In this document: piece after piece, positions 25,859 to 34,559 of the stretch | Position numbering within the stretch: position 1 is the stretch's first letter | How the letters are laid out: the number at the start of each line of letters is the position of its first letter | From: Myroides sp. NP-2 | Lineage (GTDB): Bacteria > Bacteroidota > Bacteroidia > Flavobacteriales > Flavobacteriaceae | Direction of reading: 5' to 3' | Length of the DNA stretch: 64,000 nucleotides | Assembly (NCBI RefSeq): GCF_014145665.1 | Contig: NZ_JACHTD010000003.1 | Coordinates: 62,001-126,000, forward strand | The notes under the pieces: generated by a model | What the model was told of the DNA's origin: nothing | Databases searched by the model: none | The model's input: only the letters and a program-made list of their open reading frames with translations | Position numbers and translations under genes: made by a program

Positions 25859-27418
25859 ATGCCACAAGAATTACAGTTACAAGTACTTCCTGAAGTTGCA
25901 GCTTCAGCCGATTTACTAACCCAACATGTTGCGCAACATATCCGAAGTACTGTTTCCGATATTCAGCACGTGACCATCCTCAAACGATCCATTGATGCTA
26001 GACAACGCGCCGTAAAAATCAACCTCAAAGTTCAGGTCTTTTTCGCGGGTGAAGAAGTCATTCACCGACACATAACTTTTCCCGTTTATAAAAACGTCAA
26101 AGACGCAAAGCGCGTAATTGTAGTTGGAGCGGGACCTGCGGGTTATTTTGCTGCCTTACAGCTCATAGAATTGGGAGTAAAACCCATCGTTATTGAGAGG
26201 GGAAAAGATGTTCGTGGCCGTCGAAGAGACTTAAAAGCCATTACAATTGAGCACCTTGTCAACCCCGATTCCAACTACTGTTTTGGTGAGGGCGGTGCAG
26301 GTACCTATTCAGATGGTAAACTATATACGCGCTCGAAGAAACGAGGCGACATCAATCGCATTTTAGAACTTCTGGTAGCCTTTGGTGCACCCCATGATAT
26401 TCTCGTTGAGGCACACCCGCATATTGGCACCAATAAATTACCAAAAATCATGCAGGACATGCGCCATAAGATTGAGGAATTTGGCGGCGAGGTATTATTT
26501 GAAAAACGCGTGGTTGACTTTGTTTTAGAAGGCAATGAAATTCAAGGTGTCCTATTGGAAAATGGAGATAGGATTGAGGCGAAAAAAGTAATTCTAGCCA
26601 CGGGACACTCTGCACGTGACATTTATGAATTACTCGATCGAAAAAATATCTTAATTGAAGCCAAGCCTTTTGCATTAGGCGTTCGCGCGGAACATCCTCA
26701 ATCGTTAATTGATCAGATACAATATTCTTGTGACTACAGAGGGGAGTTTCTCCCACCTGCCCCCTATTCCATTGTAAAACAAGTCAATGGTAGAGGAATG
26801 TACTCTTTTTGTATGTGTCCAGGAGGTGTAATTGCTCCTTGTGCTACCGCCCCTGGTGAGGTAGTTACCAACGGTTGGTCTCCATCTAAACGCGATCAAC
26901 CAACAGCGAATTCGGGTATTGTTGTCGAATTGCGCATGGAAGATTTTAAACCTTTTGAAAAATTTGGCCCTTTAGCAGGAATGGAATTTCAAAAGTCCAT
27001 CGAACAAAGAGCCTTCCTATTAGCCGGTGAAACACAACGAGTTCCCGCTCAACGCATGGTCGATTTCGCTCAGAAAAAAGTGTCGAATGCTATTCCCAAA
27101 ACATCCTACCTTCCAGGTACAACTTCCCTAGAACTGGGTGAGGTATTCCCTGGTTTCTTGACGGATATTATGCGAGAGGGATTTAAAGCCTTTGGACAGT
27201 CCATGAAAGGCTATTTCACCAATGACGCCATTCTTCACGCTCCAGAAAGTAGAACCTCTTCCCCTGTGCGAATCCCCCGTGACGATCGCTCTTTGGAACA
27301 CCCACAAATTAAAGGACTCTATCCGTGTGGGGAAGGTGCAGGATACGCAGGCGGAATCATATCTGCCGCTATTGATGGTGAAAAATGCGCTATTCTATGC
27401 GTTGAAAGTCTATCGTAA
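25859..27418 (+). CDS. NAD(P)/FAD-dependent oxidoreductase (COG2509-like)
   Basis: 519 residues from 25859. VIVVGAGPAGYFAALQLIE is the FAD Rossmann motif after a ~90-residue N-terminal extension, followed by VIERGKDVRGRRRD, NYCFGEGGAGTYSDGKL and the late PCGEGAGYAGGIISAAIDG. These features match the uncharacterised FAD-dependent dehydrogenase family COG2509 found across bacteria. Substrate unknown. Its last 30 bases plus terminator are repeated 466 bp downstream. Confidence 0.92.
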   Translation: MPQELQLQVLPEVAASADLLTQHVAQHIRSTVSDIQHVTILKRSIDARQRAVKINLKVQVFFAGEEVIHRHITFPVYKNVKDAKRVIVVGAGPAGYFAALQLIELGVKPIVIERGKDVRGRRRDLKAITIEHLVNPDSNYCFGEGGAGTYSDGKLYTRSKKRGDINRILELLVAFGAPHDILVEAHPHIGTNKLPKIMQDMRHKIEEFGGEVLFEKRVVDFVLEGNEIQGVLLENGDRIEAKKVILATGHSARDIYELLDRKNILIEAKPFALGVRAEHPQSLIDQIQYSCDYRGEFLPPAPYSIVKQVNGRGMYSFCMCPGGVIAPCATAPGEVVTNGWSPSKRDQPTANSGIVVELRMEDFKPFEKFGPLAGMEFQKSIEQRAFLLAGETQRVPAQRMVDFAQKKVSNAIPKTSYLPGTTSLELGEVFPGFLTDIMREGFKAFGQSMKGYFTNDAILHAPESRTSSPVRIPRDDRSLEHPQIKGLYPCGEGAGYAGGIISAAIDGEKCAILCVESLS

Positions 27419-27474
27419 ATCATTCCTTTTCCCTATATCTAAAGTCTAGTTGTTCTCTCAACTAGACTTTTTTT
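27388..27474 (+). repeat. 87-bp direct repeat, copy 1 (gene 3' end and terminator)
   Basis: Covers the last ten codons of the FAD-dependent oxidoreductase, its stop and its terminator. Copy 2 at 27854-27940 differs at three positions (84/87 identical by eye). Confidence 0.9.
27441..27474 (+). terminator. Terminator of the FAD-dependent dehydrogenase gene
   Basis: AAAGTCTAGTTG / CAACTAGACTTTTTTT with TTCTCT loop. Confidence 0.9.
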
Positions 27475-27490
27475 ATTTATATAGAAATAA

Positions 27491-27527
27491 CCCCAATCGG
27501 GCGGATTTGAATCCGTGCGTTAGATTT
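27491..27527 (+). repeat. Palindromic repeat motif, first of three
   Basis: CGGATTTGAATCCG hairpin followed by TGCGTTAGATT. Related copies at 27779-27812 (CGGATGTGAATTCG then TGCGTTAGATT) and 27838-27856 (GCGGATTTGTAATCCGC). Confidence 0.7.
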
Positions 27528-27529
27528 TT

Positions 27530-27562
27530 GTTCGAGTCATGTTCGAGTCATGTTCGAGTCAG
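27530..27562 (+). repeat. Three tandem 11-bp units GTTCGAGTCAT
   Basis: Units at 27530, 27541 and 27552; the last ends in AG instead of AT. The unit resembles a tRNA T-loop but no tRNA can be folded here. Confidence 0.9.
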
Positions 27563-27611
27563 CTTCGGTAAATCGGGGGTAAACCCCCGTAAATACGCAT
27601 GTTTACCGAAG
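27563..27611. repeat. Nested inverted repeat (hairpin within hairpin)
   Basis: Outer arms CTTCGGTAAA (27563-27572) and TTTACCGAAG (27602-27611), inner hairpin CGGGGGTAAACCCCCG (27574-27589). The two stems stack with little between them. Confidence 0.85.
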
Positions 27612-27853
27612 AAGACCCGAAGAAAAGTAAAACAAAACCAAATAAAAAGCTGAATAACAGATGTTTGCGTTATTTATAAAGGAAGAAACAAGCCCATTTG
27701 TGCTTTTTTTTTCCAAATAATGGAAAAACGCGGAAGGTATTGCAACTTAAGGTCGCCCAATGTAGATTTATAGCGTATCCCGATCGCGCGGATGTGAATT
27801 CGTGCGTTAGATTGCGTTATAAGTTAAATTCCCTATGGCGCGGATTTGTAATC

Positions 27854-27940
27854 CGCTATTCTATACGTTGAAAGTCTATCGTAAATCAGTCCTTTTCCCT
27901 ATATCTAAAGTCTAGTTGTTCTCTCAACTAGGCTTTTTTT
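27854..27940 (+). repeat. 87-bp direct repeat, copy 2 with second terminator
   Basis: Nearly identical to 27388-27474, including a second stem-loop AAAGTCTAGTTG / CAACTAGGCTTTTTTT at 27907-27940. It carries the last codons and stop of the upstream gene but no open gene in front. Confidence 0.9.
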
Positions 27941-28285
27941 CCTTATACAGAGATAATTTATGAATTTCCCTTTTCTACTAAAGATTTCACACCGCTTTAT
28001 CTTTACCCCTTTCTTTATTTCCCATAGCACAGAAAATAATTCAACCTATTAACACAAAATAACAGTTTACATATTCACAAAACGCGAATTTACCGCTTTA
28101 TATTATGTTAATTTATTTACTATTTAGTTAATTATTAGAAATAAAATTTAACTTGCACAGACGTAATTCTTTATATATTCAAATTAAAAAAGCTAAAAAA
28201 TACACTTTTTTTGGATGATGTACTTACGTAAACCAAAATAAACCTAGGATGTTGGAAACAATATCTCAACTAATTCAATTTACTT
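27941..28285. other. AT-rich leader region before the lipoprotein gene
   Basis: About 345 bp, very AT-rich, no ORF or hairpin recognised; should contain the promoter of the lipoprotein gene, but no TAnnTTTG box is clear. Confidence 0.4.
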
Positions 28286-29821
28286 ATGAGAAAATTATCG
28301 TTTTTAGTTAGCTTTCTTTTACTTGCAACTGCAGGGCTTACATCATGTAGTAGTGATGACAACAAAGGGAGCCATAACACACCTATTACTGTAGAGCAAT
28401 CAACAGGGACGTACCTTGGTGCTGTGGAGAACAAAGGAGAGTTCACTATCGTTTTAAAGACGAATAAAGGAGAATTTCACTTGAATTTCCTTTCAAAAGT
28501 AGTGGCAGAGGAAGATTTATTGGAAGCTACGCTACAACCTGAAACCTACTTAGTTGCTGAAGGAGGGATTATGTACACCCTGACCAGCAAGAGTGTGGTA
28601 AAACAAGGCGAGGCTCAGTACAAACTTATAGAAGGAGCACTTGCAGTAAGCCTTTCCAATGGAAGTTATACCTTTAAAGGGGTAGTAAAAGATGAGCAAG
28701 GAGTTGCTTATGACATCAACTTTACCCAAGTGATTGACATTGAACCCCTATACAATACGATTTATGAAGTTCAAAATGGTTGGTACTGGGGAGATAACGT
28801 ATTTGATCACCCAGGTATAGCGGAATACATGACGTATTTTACACAAGGAGATACCAATCAATATGGAGAATTAGACGAAGAGGGAGATGGATACTATATT
28901 TCTGCTTCTCTTTTTGATGAAATGGCTCCAAAAGCATGGGAAGCAAAAATTCCAACCAAAACCTTTAGAGCATCTACTGAATTTGAAGTAGGGACTTTCA
29001 AAGTTGGATCAAAAGAAGCGATTGAGAATGGAGATTACGATTATTCTTTTGCCTCATTCCAACACAATGACAAAGCGGCTGGCATTCAAGAGGAACTGTA
29101 CATTTTAGACGGTTCAATCAAAGTGATGGACAACGAAAAAGGGCAAGAAGTTCGCTTTAATATTGTATTAGAAAACGGGTCAAGACACCTAGGTAAATAC
29201 ATCGGAAAAGTAAAACAAGGCGATGAGTATACCATTTCTACCTTGAGAGCAGATAAAAGCGTTCAGCCATTAACACAGGGATTTTTAGAGTACAAAGGCA
29301 AATCACCGATCACAAATAAACCGAATAACCGTTGGAATATGTATTTATACTCAGGTACTTTAACGCCTTACCCTGGGGAGTATTTTGGTGTAGAGGGAAG
29401 TGGAGAATGGATGCGTGTAACGCTTTACACAGATGTAAACACAACGACGGATATTCCAGTTGGTGAATTCCCAATTGGAGAGGAACAAGCTGGAAATGCA
29501 GGTTTAGGTGGAGGTTCTGAACCAGGATTAGACTGGGGAACTTGGTTCTTCAAACAATCGATAAATGAAGCTGGAGAATCTGTAACATCCGATTTTGCTC
29601 CTACGCGTACAGGAACAGTAAAAGTAGAGAAAACAGGAGATCAATACACGATCACTGTCAACGCCATTGACGATAGAGAAAACAAAATTACTGCAAGCTA
29701 TACAGGAGCATTACCTTTGGTAAACAACGCAAGTAGAGCTGCTACAAACCAAATAAAAGGAGTTAAAACATCCTACGGAAAAGGCAAAAAATTTGATGCT
29801 GCTAAAAACAGCAGAAACTAA
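28286..29821 (+). CDS. Hypothetical lipoprotein
   Basis: 511 residues with a typical signal and lipobox (LLLATAGLTSC, Cys 21, followed by SSDD, a flavobacterial pattern). The mature protein is beta-rich with repeating aromatic/Gly strands; two regions look alike (strands ending in GTVKVEKTGDQYTITVNAID near the C-terminus and a related GSIKVMDNEKGQEVRFNIV in the middle), suggesting duplicated beta domains. Not recognised. No SusCD or enzyme gene adjoins it. Own terminator follows. Confidence 0.75.
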   Translation: MRKLSFLVSFLLLATAGLTSCSSDDNKGSHNTPITVEQSTGTYLGAVENKGEFTIVLKTNKGEFHLNFLSKVVAEEDLLEATLQPETYLVAEGGIMYTLTSKSVVKQGEAQYKLIEGALAVSLSNGSYTFKGVVKDEQGVAYDINFTQVIDIEPLYNTIYEVQNGWYWGDNVFDHPGIAEYMTYFTQGDTNQYGELDEEGDGYYISASLFDEMAPKAWEAKIPTKTFRASTEFEVGTFKVGSKEAIENGDYDYSFASFQHNDKAAGIQEELYILDGSIKVMDNEKGQEVRFNIVLENGSRHLGKYIGKVKQGDEYTISTLRADKSVQPLTQGFLEYKGKSPITNKPNNRWNMYLYSGTLTPYPGEYFGVEGSGEWMRVTLYTDVNTTTDIPVGEFPIGEEQAGNAGLGGGSEPGLDWGTWFFKQSINEAGESVTSDFAPTRTGTVKVEKTGDQYTITVNAIDDRENKITASYTGALPLVNNASRAATNQIKGVKTSYGKGKKFDAAKNSRN

Positions 29822-29841
29822 TTTGACTGGATCAAAATACG

Positions 29842-29877
29842 GAAGCCCAAGTGCAGTTGCACTTGGGCTTTTTTTAT
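29842..29877 (+). terminator. Terminator after the hypothetical lipoprotein gene
   Basis: AAGCCCAAGTGCA / TGCACTTGGGCTTTTTTT, GT loop. Confidence 0.92.
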
Positions 29878-29932
29878 TTGTCATTCAACCAAAATACTGC
29901 TATTTATCATCTTATACTTTTATTTTTCCTTG

Positions 29933-29940
29933 TACTTTTG
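29933..29940 (+). promoter_or_regulatory. Candidate -7 box for the nitronate monooxygenase-like gene
   Basis: TACTTTTG matches TAnnTTTG; 27 bases before the ATG at 29967. Confidence 0.45.
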
Positions 29941-29966
29941 AGTATTAACCAATAAAGCTACAGCAT

Positions 29967-31058
29967 ATGCAAACAGGAAATTTTACTTGGGACAATCGAA
30001 TTACACAACTAGTACAAACTAAATACCCGATCATACAAGCACCTATGTTTGGGGTAGCAACTCCTCAAATGGTTGCGGCAGCGGGCGAAATTGGCGTATT
30101 AGGCACCTTGCCTTTGGGTGATTTACCAGCGTCAAAATGCACAGCACTCATTCGAGCCACCAAACAACTTACATCTCATCCGTTTGCAGTGAATCTATTT
30201 TTAAATCCCTTGCCGGAACGCACAGCGGAATTAGAGCGTCAATATACACGGACTAAACAATTTATTGAAGACTTAGCCCAAAAATCAAATATAACAGTCA
30301 ACTTAGCTCCCTATGATGAAGTACAGTATACAGATTACCGCGATCAAGTGGATGCAATTATTGCGGAAGGGTGTAAAATAGTTAGCTTCACCTTTGGCGT
30401 TTTTGACGATTCTACGATTGCCAAATTAAAGGCCCATCACATTGTACTCATCGGTACATGCACTTCCGTAGAAGAAGCCAAAGTACTAGAAAAAAAAGGA
30501 ATCGATCTCATTTGTGTACAAGGAATAGAAGCAGGTGGTCACCAAGGAACATTTTTAAGTGAAACCCTACCAAAAATCGGCGGCTTATCCTTACTTGCTC
30601 AAGTGTCTGATGCGGTCCGTGTACCGTTGATTTACGCAGGTGGACTCTACAATGCCAAAACAATCTTAGCTACTAAAGCCCTTGGTGCAGAAGGATTTGC
30701 CATTGGCAGCTTATTAATGGGATCCCAAGAGAGCAATCTAGCCGAATTTGAAAAAGAAGCCTTGCGTCATGCTAAAGCCAATGATTTGGTGTTGACAAAA
30801 AGTTTTTCGGGTCGCTATGCTAGAGGATTAAACAACACCTTTACCAAGCAACTGGACCACACCGATTACATCCTACCCTATCCCTTCCAGAACAAGCTCA
30901 CTGTAGCATTGAGGCGCATAGCAAAACAAAACGAAGATCCCGAGTTTTTGAGCCTATGGACGGGACAATCAAGAGGTCCCTATAGTGGGGCTTCCATTAA
31001 AGCGATTCTCACCCAACTCATTCACGAGGTGGAAACCCATAGCTCCACAACCGATTAA
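29967..31058 (+). CDS. Nitronate monooxygenase / 2-nitropropane dioxygenase-like FMN enzyme
   Basis: 363 residues, FMN TIM barrel. IIQAPMFGVATPQMVAAAGE opens the barrel, GIEAGGHQGTF is the hallmark phosphate/catalytic His loop, VPLIYAGGLYNAKT and GAEGFAIGSLLM bind the FMN phosphate. Oxidises nitronates such as propionate 3-nitronate, or acts on another substrate within the family (some members are enoyl reductases), so the reaction is not certain. Single gene. Confidence 0.9.
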   Translation: MQTGNFTWDNRITQLVQTKYPIIQAPMFGVATPQMVAAAGEIGVLGTLPLGDLPASKCTALIRATKQLTSHPFAVNLFLNPLPERTAELERQYTRTKQFIEDLAQKSNITVNLAPYDEVQYTDYRDQVDAIIAEGCKIVSFTFGVFDDSTIAKLKAHHIVLIGTCTSVEEAKVLEKKGIDLICVQGIEAGGHQGTFLSETLPKIGGLSLLAQVSDAVRVPLIYAGGLYNAKTILATKALGAEGFAIGSLLMGSQESNLAEFEKEALRHAKANDLVLTKSFSGRYARGLNNTFTKQLDHTDYILPYPFQNKLTVALRRIAKQNEDPEFLSLWTGQSRGPYSGASIKAILTQLIHEVETHSSTTD

Positions 31059-31061
31059 AAA

Positions 31062-31093
31062 AAAAGGCGAAGAAATTTCGCCTTTATTTTTTA
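31062..31093. terminator. Bidirectional terminator between convergent genes
   Basis: AAAGGCGAA / TTCGCCTTT stem with GAAA loop; the minus-strand stop of msrAB lies inside it. Confidence 0.8.
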
Positions 31094-32172
31094 TCGAGCA
31101 ACGGAAGATAGTCTTCATAACCTGCTGCTTTCATTTCTGCTTTGGGAATAAAGCGCAATGACGCCCCATTGATACAATAACGCAGGCCGCCCGTTTCCGC
31201 AGGACCGTCGTTAAAAACATGACCTAAATGCGCATCACCCGTTTTACTTCTCACCTCTACACGTTTCATCCCGTGACTGTTATCTGTTTTTTCAGCTATT
31301 AATTTCTTGTCAATAGGTTTTGTAAAACTCGGCCAACCACAGCCTGCATCGTACTTATCAGAAGAGATAAACAAAGGTTCACCTGTGGTAATATCTACAT
31401 AAATTCCCTCGCCAAATTCCTTCCACAGCTCATTGCTATAGGCTCGTTCTGTCCCGTTATTTTGCGTTACTTCATATTGAATAGGAGTCAAGCTCTGTTT
31501 TAACACTTCCTTCTCCTGACGCTGATAAGCCTGTTTCTTTTTGGGGTTGGCATTTCGCGCATACTCAAATAAATCCGCTCCTATATGACAATAGCCCCCT
31601 GGATTTTTGTCTAAATAGTTCTGATGGTAGGTTTCTGCATCGTAAAAATTGCGCAAAGGCTCCACTTCAACTACGATTTTTTGGGTATAGGTTTGAGCTA
31701 ATGCCTTAATTTTTTGCGAAATTAAGGCTTCATCTTCTGGATTAACATAATAAATTCCACTGCGGTATTGGGTCCCCACATCATTGCCTTGTCGGTTTAA
31801 GGTTGTTGGATCAATAGTCTTGAGAAACAAATCTAGTAACAATTCAAAATCAACCGTTTGTGGATCATACACTACTTTCACTGCTTCTGCAAAACCGGTA
31901 TTCCCTGTGGTTACTTCTTTATATGTTGGCGCACTGGTCGTTCCATTGGCATACCCTACTGTCGTAGATAGCACGCCTCTTACCTGTTGAAAGAAGTGTT
32001 CCGTTCCCCAAAAACAACCACCTGCAAAATAGATTTCTCTTCTGTCTTTCTTCTTTCCTCTCCCTGTGTGATCAATCATTTCCTCTCTTGATTTATTGTT
32101 GTGAAACCAACTGCTATTCGCTAGTACCAATCCGCTTGCTGCTAGTATAACTATAAAAATAACTTTTTTCAT
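31084..32172 (-). CDS. msrAB: Peptide methionine sulfoxide reductase MsrA/MsrB fusion, exported
   Basis: 362 residues. A hydrophobic N-terminal segment ([15 protein letters not shown], no lipobox) suggests export or anchoring. MsrA domain with catalytic C53 ([13 protein letters not shown]), ending near [10 protein letters not shown]; MsrB domain with [13 protein letters not shown] and the catalytic [11 protein letters not shown]. The pair repairs S- and R-methionine sulfoxides, here probably in envelope proteins. Divergent from the LysE-type gene. Confidence 0.95.
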   Translation of the reverse strand: MKKVIFIVILAASGLVLANSSWFHNNKSREEMIDHTGRGKKKDRREIYFAGGCFWGTEHFFQQVRGVLSTTVGYANGTTSAPTYKEVTTGNTGFAEAVKVVYDPQTVDFELLLDLFLKTIDPTTLNRQGNDVGTQYRSGIYYVNPEDEALISQKIKALAQTYTQKIVVEVEPLRNFYDAETYHQNYLDKNPGGYCHIGADLFEYARNANPKKKQAYQRQEKEVLKQSLTPIQYEVTQNNGTERAYSNELWKEFGEGIYVDITTGEPLFISSDKYDAGCGWPSFTKPIDKKLIAEKTDNSHGMKRVEVRSKTGDAHLGHVFNDGPAETGGLRYCINGASLRFIPKAEMKAAGYEDYLPLLDKK

Positions 32173-32433
32173 GGTCCTGTATGTTAACGGTTTACCCTAT
32201 CTTTATTTCTATTCGCTGCAAAGTATTGATTTTTTTACAAGTCTCTCTACAATAAAACATAAATTTAACGCTCTCACCCTATCCTCTTTTTTTCTATACA
32301 TCCTCAAAAAAAATTTGGTACAAAAAGATGTTTAAAATACCTTTCACCTCCAGAAAGTAAAGCTGATTCTATACCGTTCACGGCGAATAAACCAGGTTCT
32401 ACTGTCTCTGTTACCGACTTAAAAACCACAACG

Positions 32434-33069
32434 ATGATCCCTTTTCCTCAACTAGCACTCTTTGCTTTGGCTGCTTTAGTATTAGCGATTACGCCTGGCC
32501 CTAATATGATTTATTTAATCTCGCGAACACTTGCGCAAGGCAAAAAAGCAGGACTGATGTCTTTATTTGGCGTGATGGTTGGTTTTTTATTTCACATACT
32601 ACTGGTTTCTTTTGGATTAACTGCGGTTTTATTTGCGATTCCCTATGCGTACACCCTTCTAAAATGGACTGGAGCGCTGTATTTGGTATACTTAGCTTTT
32701 CAAGCCCTAAAACCCAACGGAAAAAACATCTTTGAAGTAGCGCAGACGATTCAATCAGATTCCCCGCGTAAATTGTTTTCTATTGGCTTTTTAACCAATG
32801 TGCTCAATCCCAAAGTGGCGGTTTTTTATTTGTCGCTATTTCCTCAGTTTATCAAACCCGACTATGGTCCGGTATTGGTTCAAAGTTTAACCTTAGGCAC
32901 CACTCAACTACTCGTTAGCTTTTTAAATAACCTCTTGATTATTCTATTCGCCGCTAAACTCGCATCCTTTTTTCAAAAAAAACCTTTTTGGGTAAAAATA
33001 CAAAAGTGGTTTATGGGCAGTGTGTTGCTTTTTCTAGCGACTAAAATGGTGTTGTCAAAAGGGAAATAG
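32434..33069 (+). CDS. LysE/RhtB-family exporter
   Basis: 211 residues, about six membrane helices. ITPGPNMIYLISRTLAQGKKAG is the family signature just after the first helix, and FLTNVLNPKVAVFYLSLFPQF the second. Exports an amino acid or related compound across the inner membrane; the substrate cannot be told. Stands alone. Confidence 0.93.
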   Translation: MIPFPQLALFALAALVLAITPGPNMIYLISRTLAQGKKAGLMSLFGVMVGFLFHILLVSFGLTAVLFAIPYAYTLLKWTGALYLVYLAFQALKPNGKNIFEVAQTIQSDSPRKLFSIGFLTNVLNPKVAVFYLSLFPQFIKPDYGPVLVQSLTLGTTQLLVSFLNNLLIILFAAKLASFFQKKPFWVKIQKWFMGSVLLFLATKMVLSKGK

Positions 33070-33156
33070 TGAACCGTAAAATGTGAACCATAAACCATAA
33101 ACCAAAATACCGTATCTTGCACATGAACTAAATACTAGTATAAAAATTCAATTCAC

Positions 33157-33642
33157 ATGTCAAAAAATACCCGTACCTATACTTGGGAAGCCCCAACTGC
33201 TGTTTTAGAAGAAGCTAAAAACCTTACTGGATATGAGATCTTAGTTCGTGTACTTGAAGGTACACTACCCCAAGCCCCTACGTTAGATACCATTGGCAGT
33301 ACACTACGCACGGTTGAAAAAGGACAAGCTGTTTTTGAATTACACCCTTCAGCCTTTTTATACAATCTGATTGGTACGATTCACGGGGGAGTGATCAGTA
33401 CCGTATTAGATACAGCAATTGGCTGTACATTACTTACCACCCTAGCTGCAGGAGAAAGTTTTACCTCTTTGGATCTAAAAGTGAATTTCCTCAAAAAAAT
33501 CACCAAAGACAGCCCTGTTTTACACACCCATACCACCATCATTCACCAAGGACGCACAACAGCCTATATGGAATCGAGATTGCTTGACCCAGAGGGAACC
33601 GTTTACGCCCATGCCGTATCTACTTGTATGATATTTAGGTAA
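33157..33642 (+). CDS. PaaI-type hotdog-fold thioesterase
   Basis: 161 residues. IGTIHGGVISTVLDTAIGCT is the hotdog catalytic motif (HGG, then Asp on the helix), and the final strands (RTTAYMESRLLDPEGTVYAHA) close the fold. Hydrolyses acyl-CoA thioesters. Its 3' end overlaps by 8 bp a gene on the other strand. Confidence 0.92.
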   Translation: MSKNTRTYTWEAPTAVLEEAKNLTGYEILVRVLEGTLPQAPTLDTIGSTLRTVEKGQAVFELHPSAFLYNLIGTIHGGVISTVLDTAIGCTLLTTLAAGESFTSLDLKVNFLKKITKDSPVLHTHTTIIHQGRTTAYMESRLLDPEGTVYAHAVSTCMIFR

Positions 33643-33946
33643 ATTCATCCTCTACCCTTTTCAATCCCTCTTCAGAATGAAGTTCAATAAAAAAATTTTC
33701 TAATTCGTTTAAGTCAAGTTTTTCAATTGCTATTCGATGCTCTTTTTTGTTATAGTCATACGAAATAGTACCATCATCATAAGCACCATACTTATCAAAA
33801 ATTCGATTCATTTCTGTTACCTTTAATCGGTATTCTTGATCCGTTAACTGAAAATCTGAAGGATTCTTCGTCTTTTCGTCTTCTTTACTACACCCTGTAT
33901 GAAGAATGCCTGTAATTGCCAATAAGCAAAAGAGTAATATTTTCAT
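33635..33946 (-). CDS. Small hypothetical lipoprotein
   Basis: 103 residues: signal and lipobox (LLAITGILHTGC, Cys 19), then a charged helical mature part. No family recognised. Its stop region overlaps the thioesterase gene by 8 bp tail to tail. Coding character is plausible because the lipobox is exact and no competing frame exists upstream. Confidence 0.72.
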   Translation of the reverse strand: MKILLFCLLAITGILHTGCSKEDEKTKNPSDFQLTDQEYRLKVTEMNRIFDKYGAYDDGTISYDYNKKEHRIAIEKLDLNELENFFIELHSEEGLKRVEDEFT

Positions 33947-34088
33947 ATGGATAAAATTTTTAATGGTTATTATTCTATAAAATTAGCAACAATAAATCAA
34001 ATTAAAAATCTAAAAATCAAGTACTTACACCTAATTTCGCACTGAAATCAAACATCCTTTTTATACCAATACAAAAAGGATATTTCTT

Positions 34089-34481
34089 TTACTTCGCGGC
34101 CCAAATTTCAATTTCAATCGCAATTTCTGGCAATCCTAAAGCGGAAATATACGCAACGGTCATGGATGGATATTGATTTCCAAAAACGCTAATCCAGATC
34201 TGGTCAAAATATTCCCAATCGATGGTTTGTGTGGCCCAAATATTCACTTTGATTACATCTGCAGCAGTCAAGTCTTGACTAGCTAATAGAGCTTGAATAT
34301 TGTCAAAAGTCAATTTTACTTGTTCATTAAAATTAGACGGAATCACGCCTTCTGCATTGATGCCAATTTGGCCTGAAAAGGTATAAAGTGTTGCATCTTT
34401 GGGAATGATAGTCACGTGAGCGTATTTTCCTACTGGGTGAGGTACATTAACAGGATTCATTCGACTGATTTTGTTTTGCAT
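34089..34481 (-). CDS. RidA family (YjgF/UK114) protein
   Basis: 130 residues from 34481. VTIIPKDATLYTFSGQIGIN and VKINIWATQTIDWEYFDQIW, then AYISALGLPEIAIEIEIWAAK, fit the family, but the Arg of the usual deaminase site (C-terminal NxR) is not evident, so imine deaminase activity is doubtful. A minus-strand TAGTTTTG at 34506-34513 marks the promoter and excludes the longer start at 34508. Confidence 0.86.
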   Translation of the reverse strand: MQNKISRMNPVNVPHPVGKYAHVTIIPKDATLYTFSGQIGINAEGVIPSNFNEQVKLTFDNIQALLASQDLTAADVIKVNIWATQTIDWEYFDQIWISVFGNQYPSMTVAYISALGLPEIAIEIEIWAAK

Positions 34482-34505
34482 TTTTCTCTTTTTAAAATTA
34501 TACTG

Positions 34506-34513
34506 CAAAACTA
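34506..34513 (-). promoter_or_regulatory. Candidate -7 box for the RidA-family gene
   Basis: Minus-strand TAGTTTTG (TAnnTTTG), 25 bases before the ATG at 34481. Confidence 0.45.
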
Positions 34514-34559
34514 AAGCGTCATCTTTTGCTTAAATTGGATAAAACCGACAGCTTTAAAA

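Larger units (their letters stand above)
27475..27853. mobile_element. Repeat-rich insert between the two 87-bp copies (possible mini-element remnant)
   Basis: 379 bp with no gene. It holds three copies of a GCGGATTTGAATCCG-type palindromic motif (27491-27527, 27779-27812, 27838-27856), an 11-bp triplicate (27530-27562) and a nested hairpin (27563-27611). Position after a gene end with a duplicated 3' segment on both sides resembles the flanks of an element that integrates at gene ends and restores them, but no recombinase is present. Confidence 0.45.

Noticed and set aside
27500..27562. Possible tRNA because of repeated TTCGAGTC, as in a T-loop
   Set aside because: No acceptor stem, D-arm or anticodon arm can be folded around it, and the word is a tandem triplicate.
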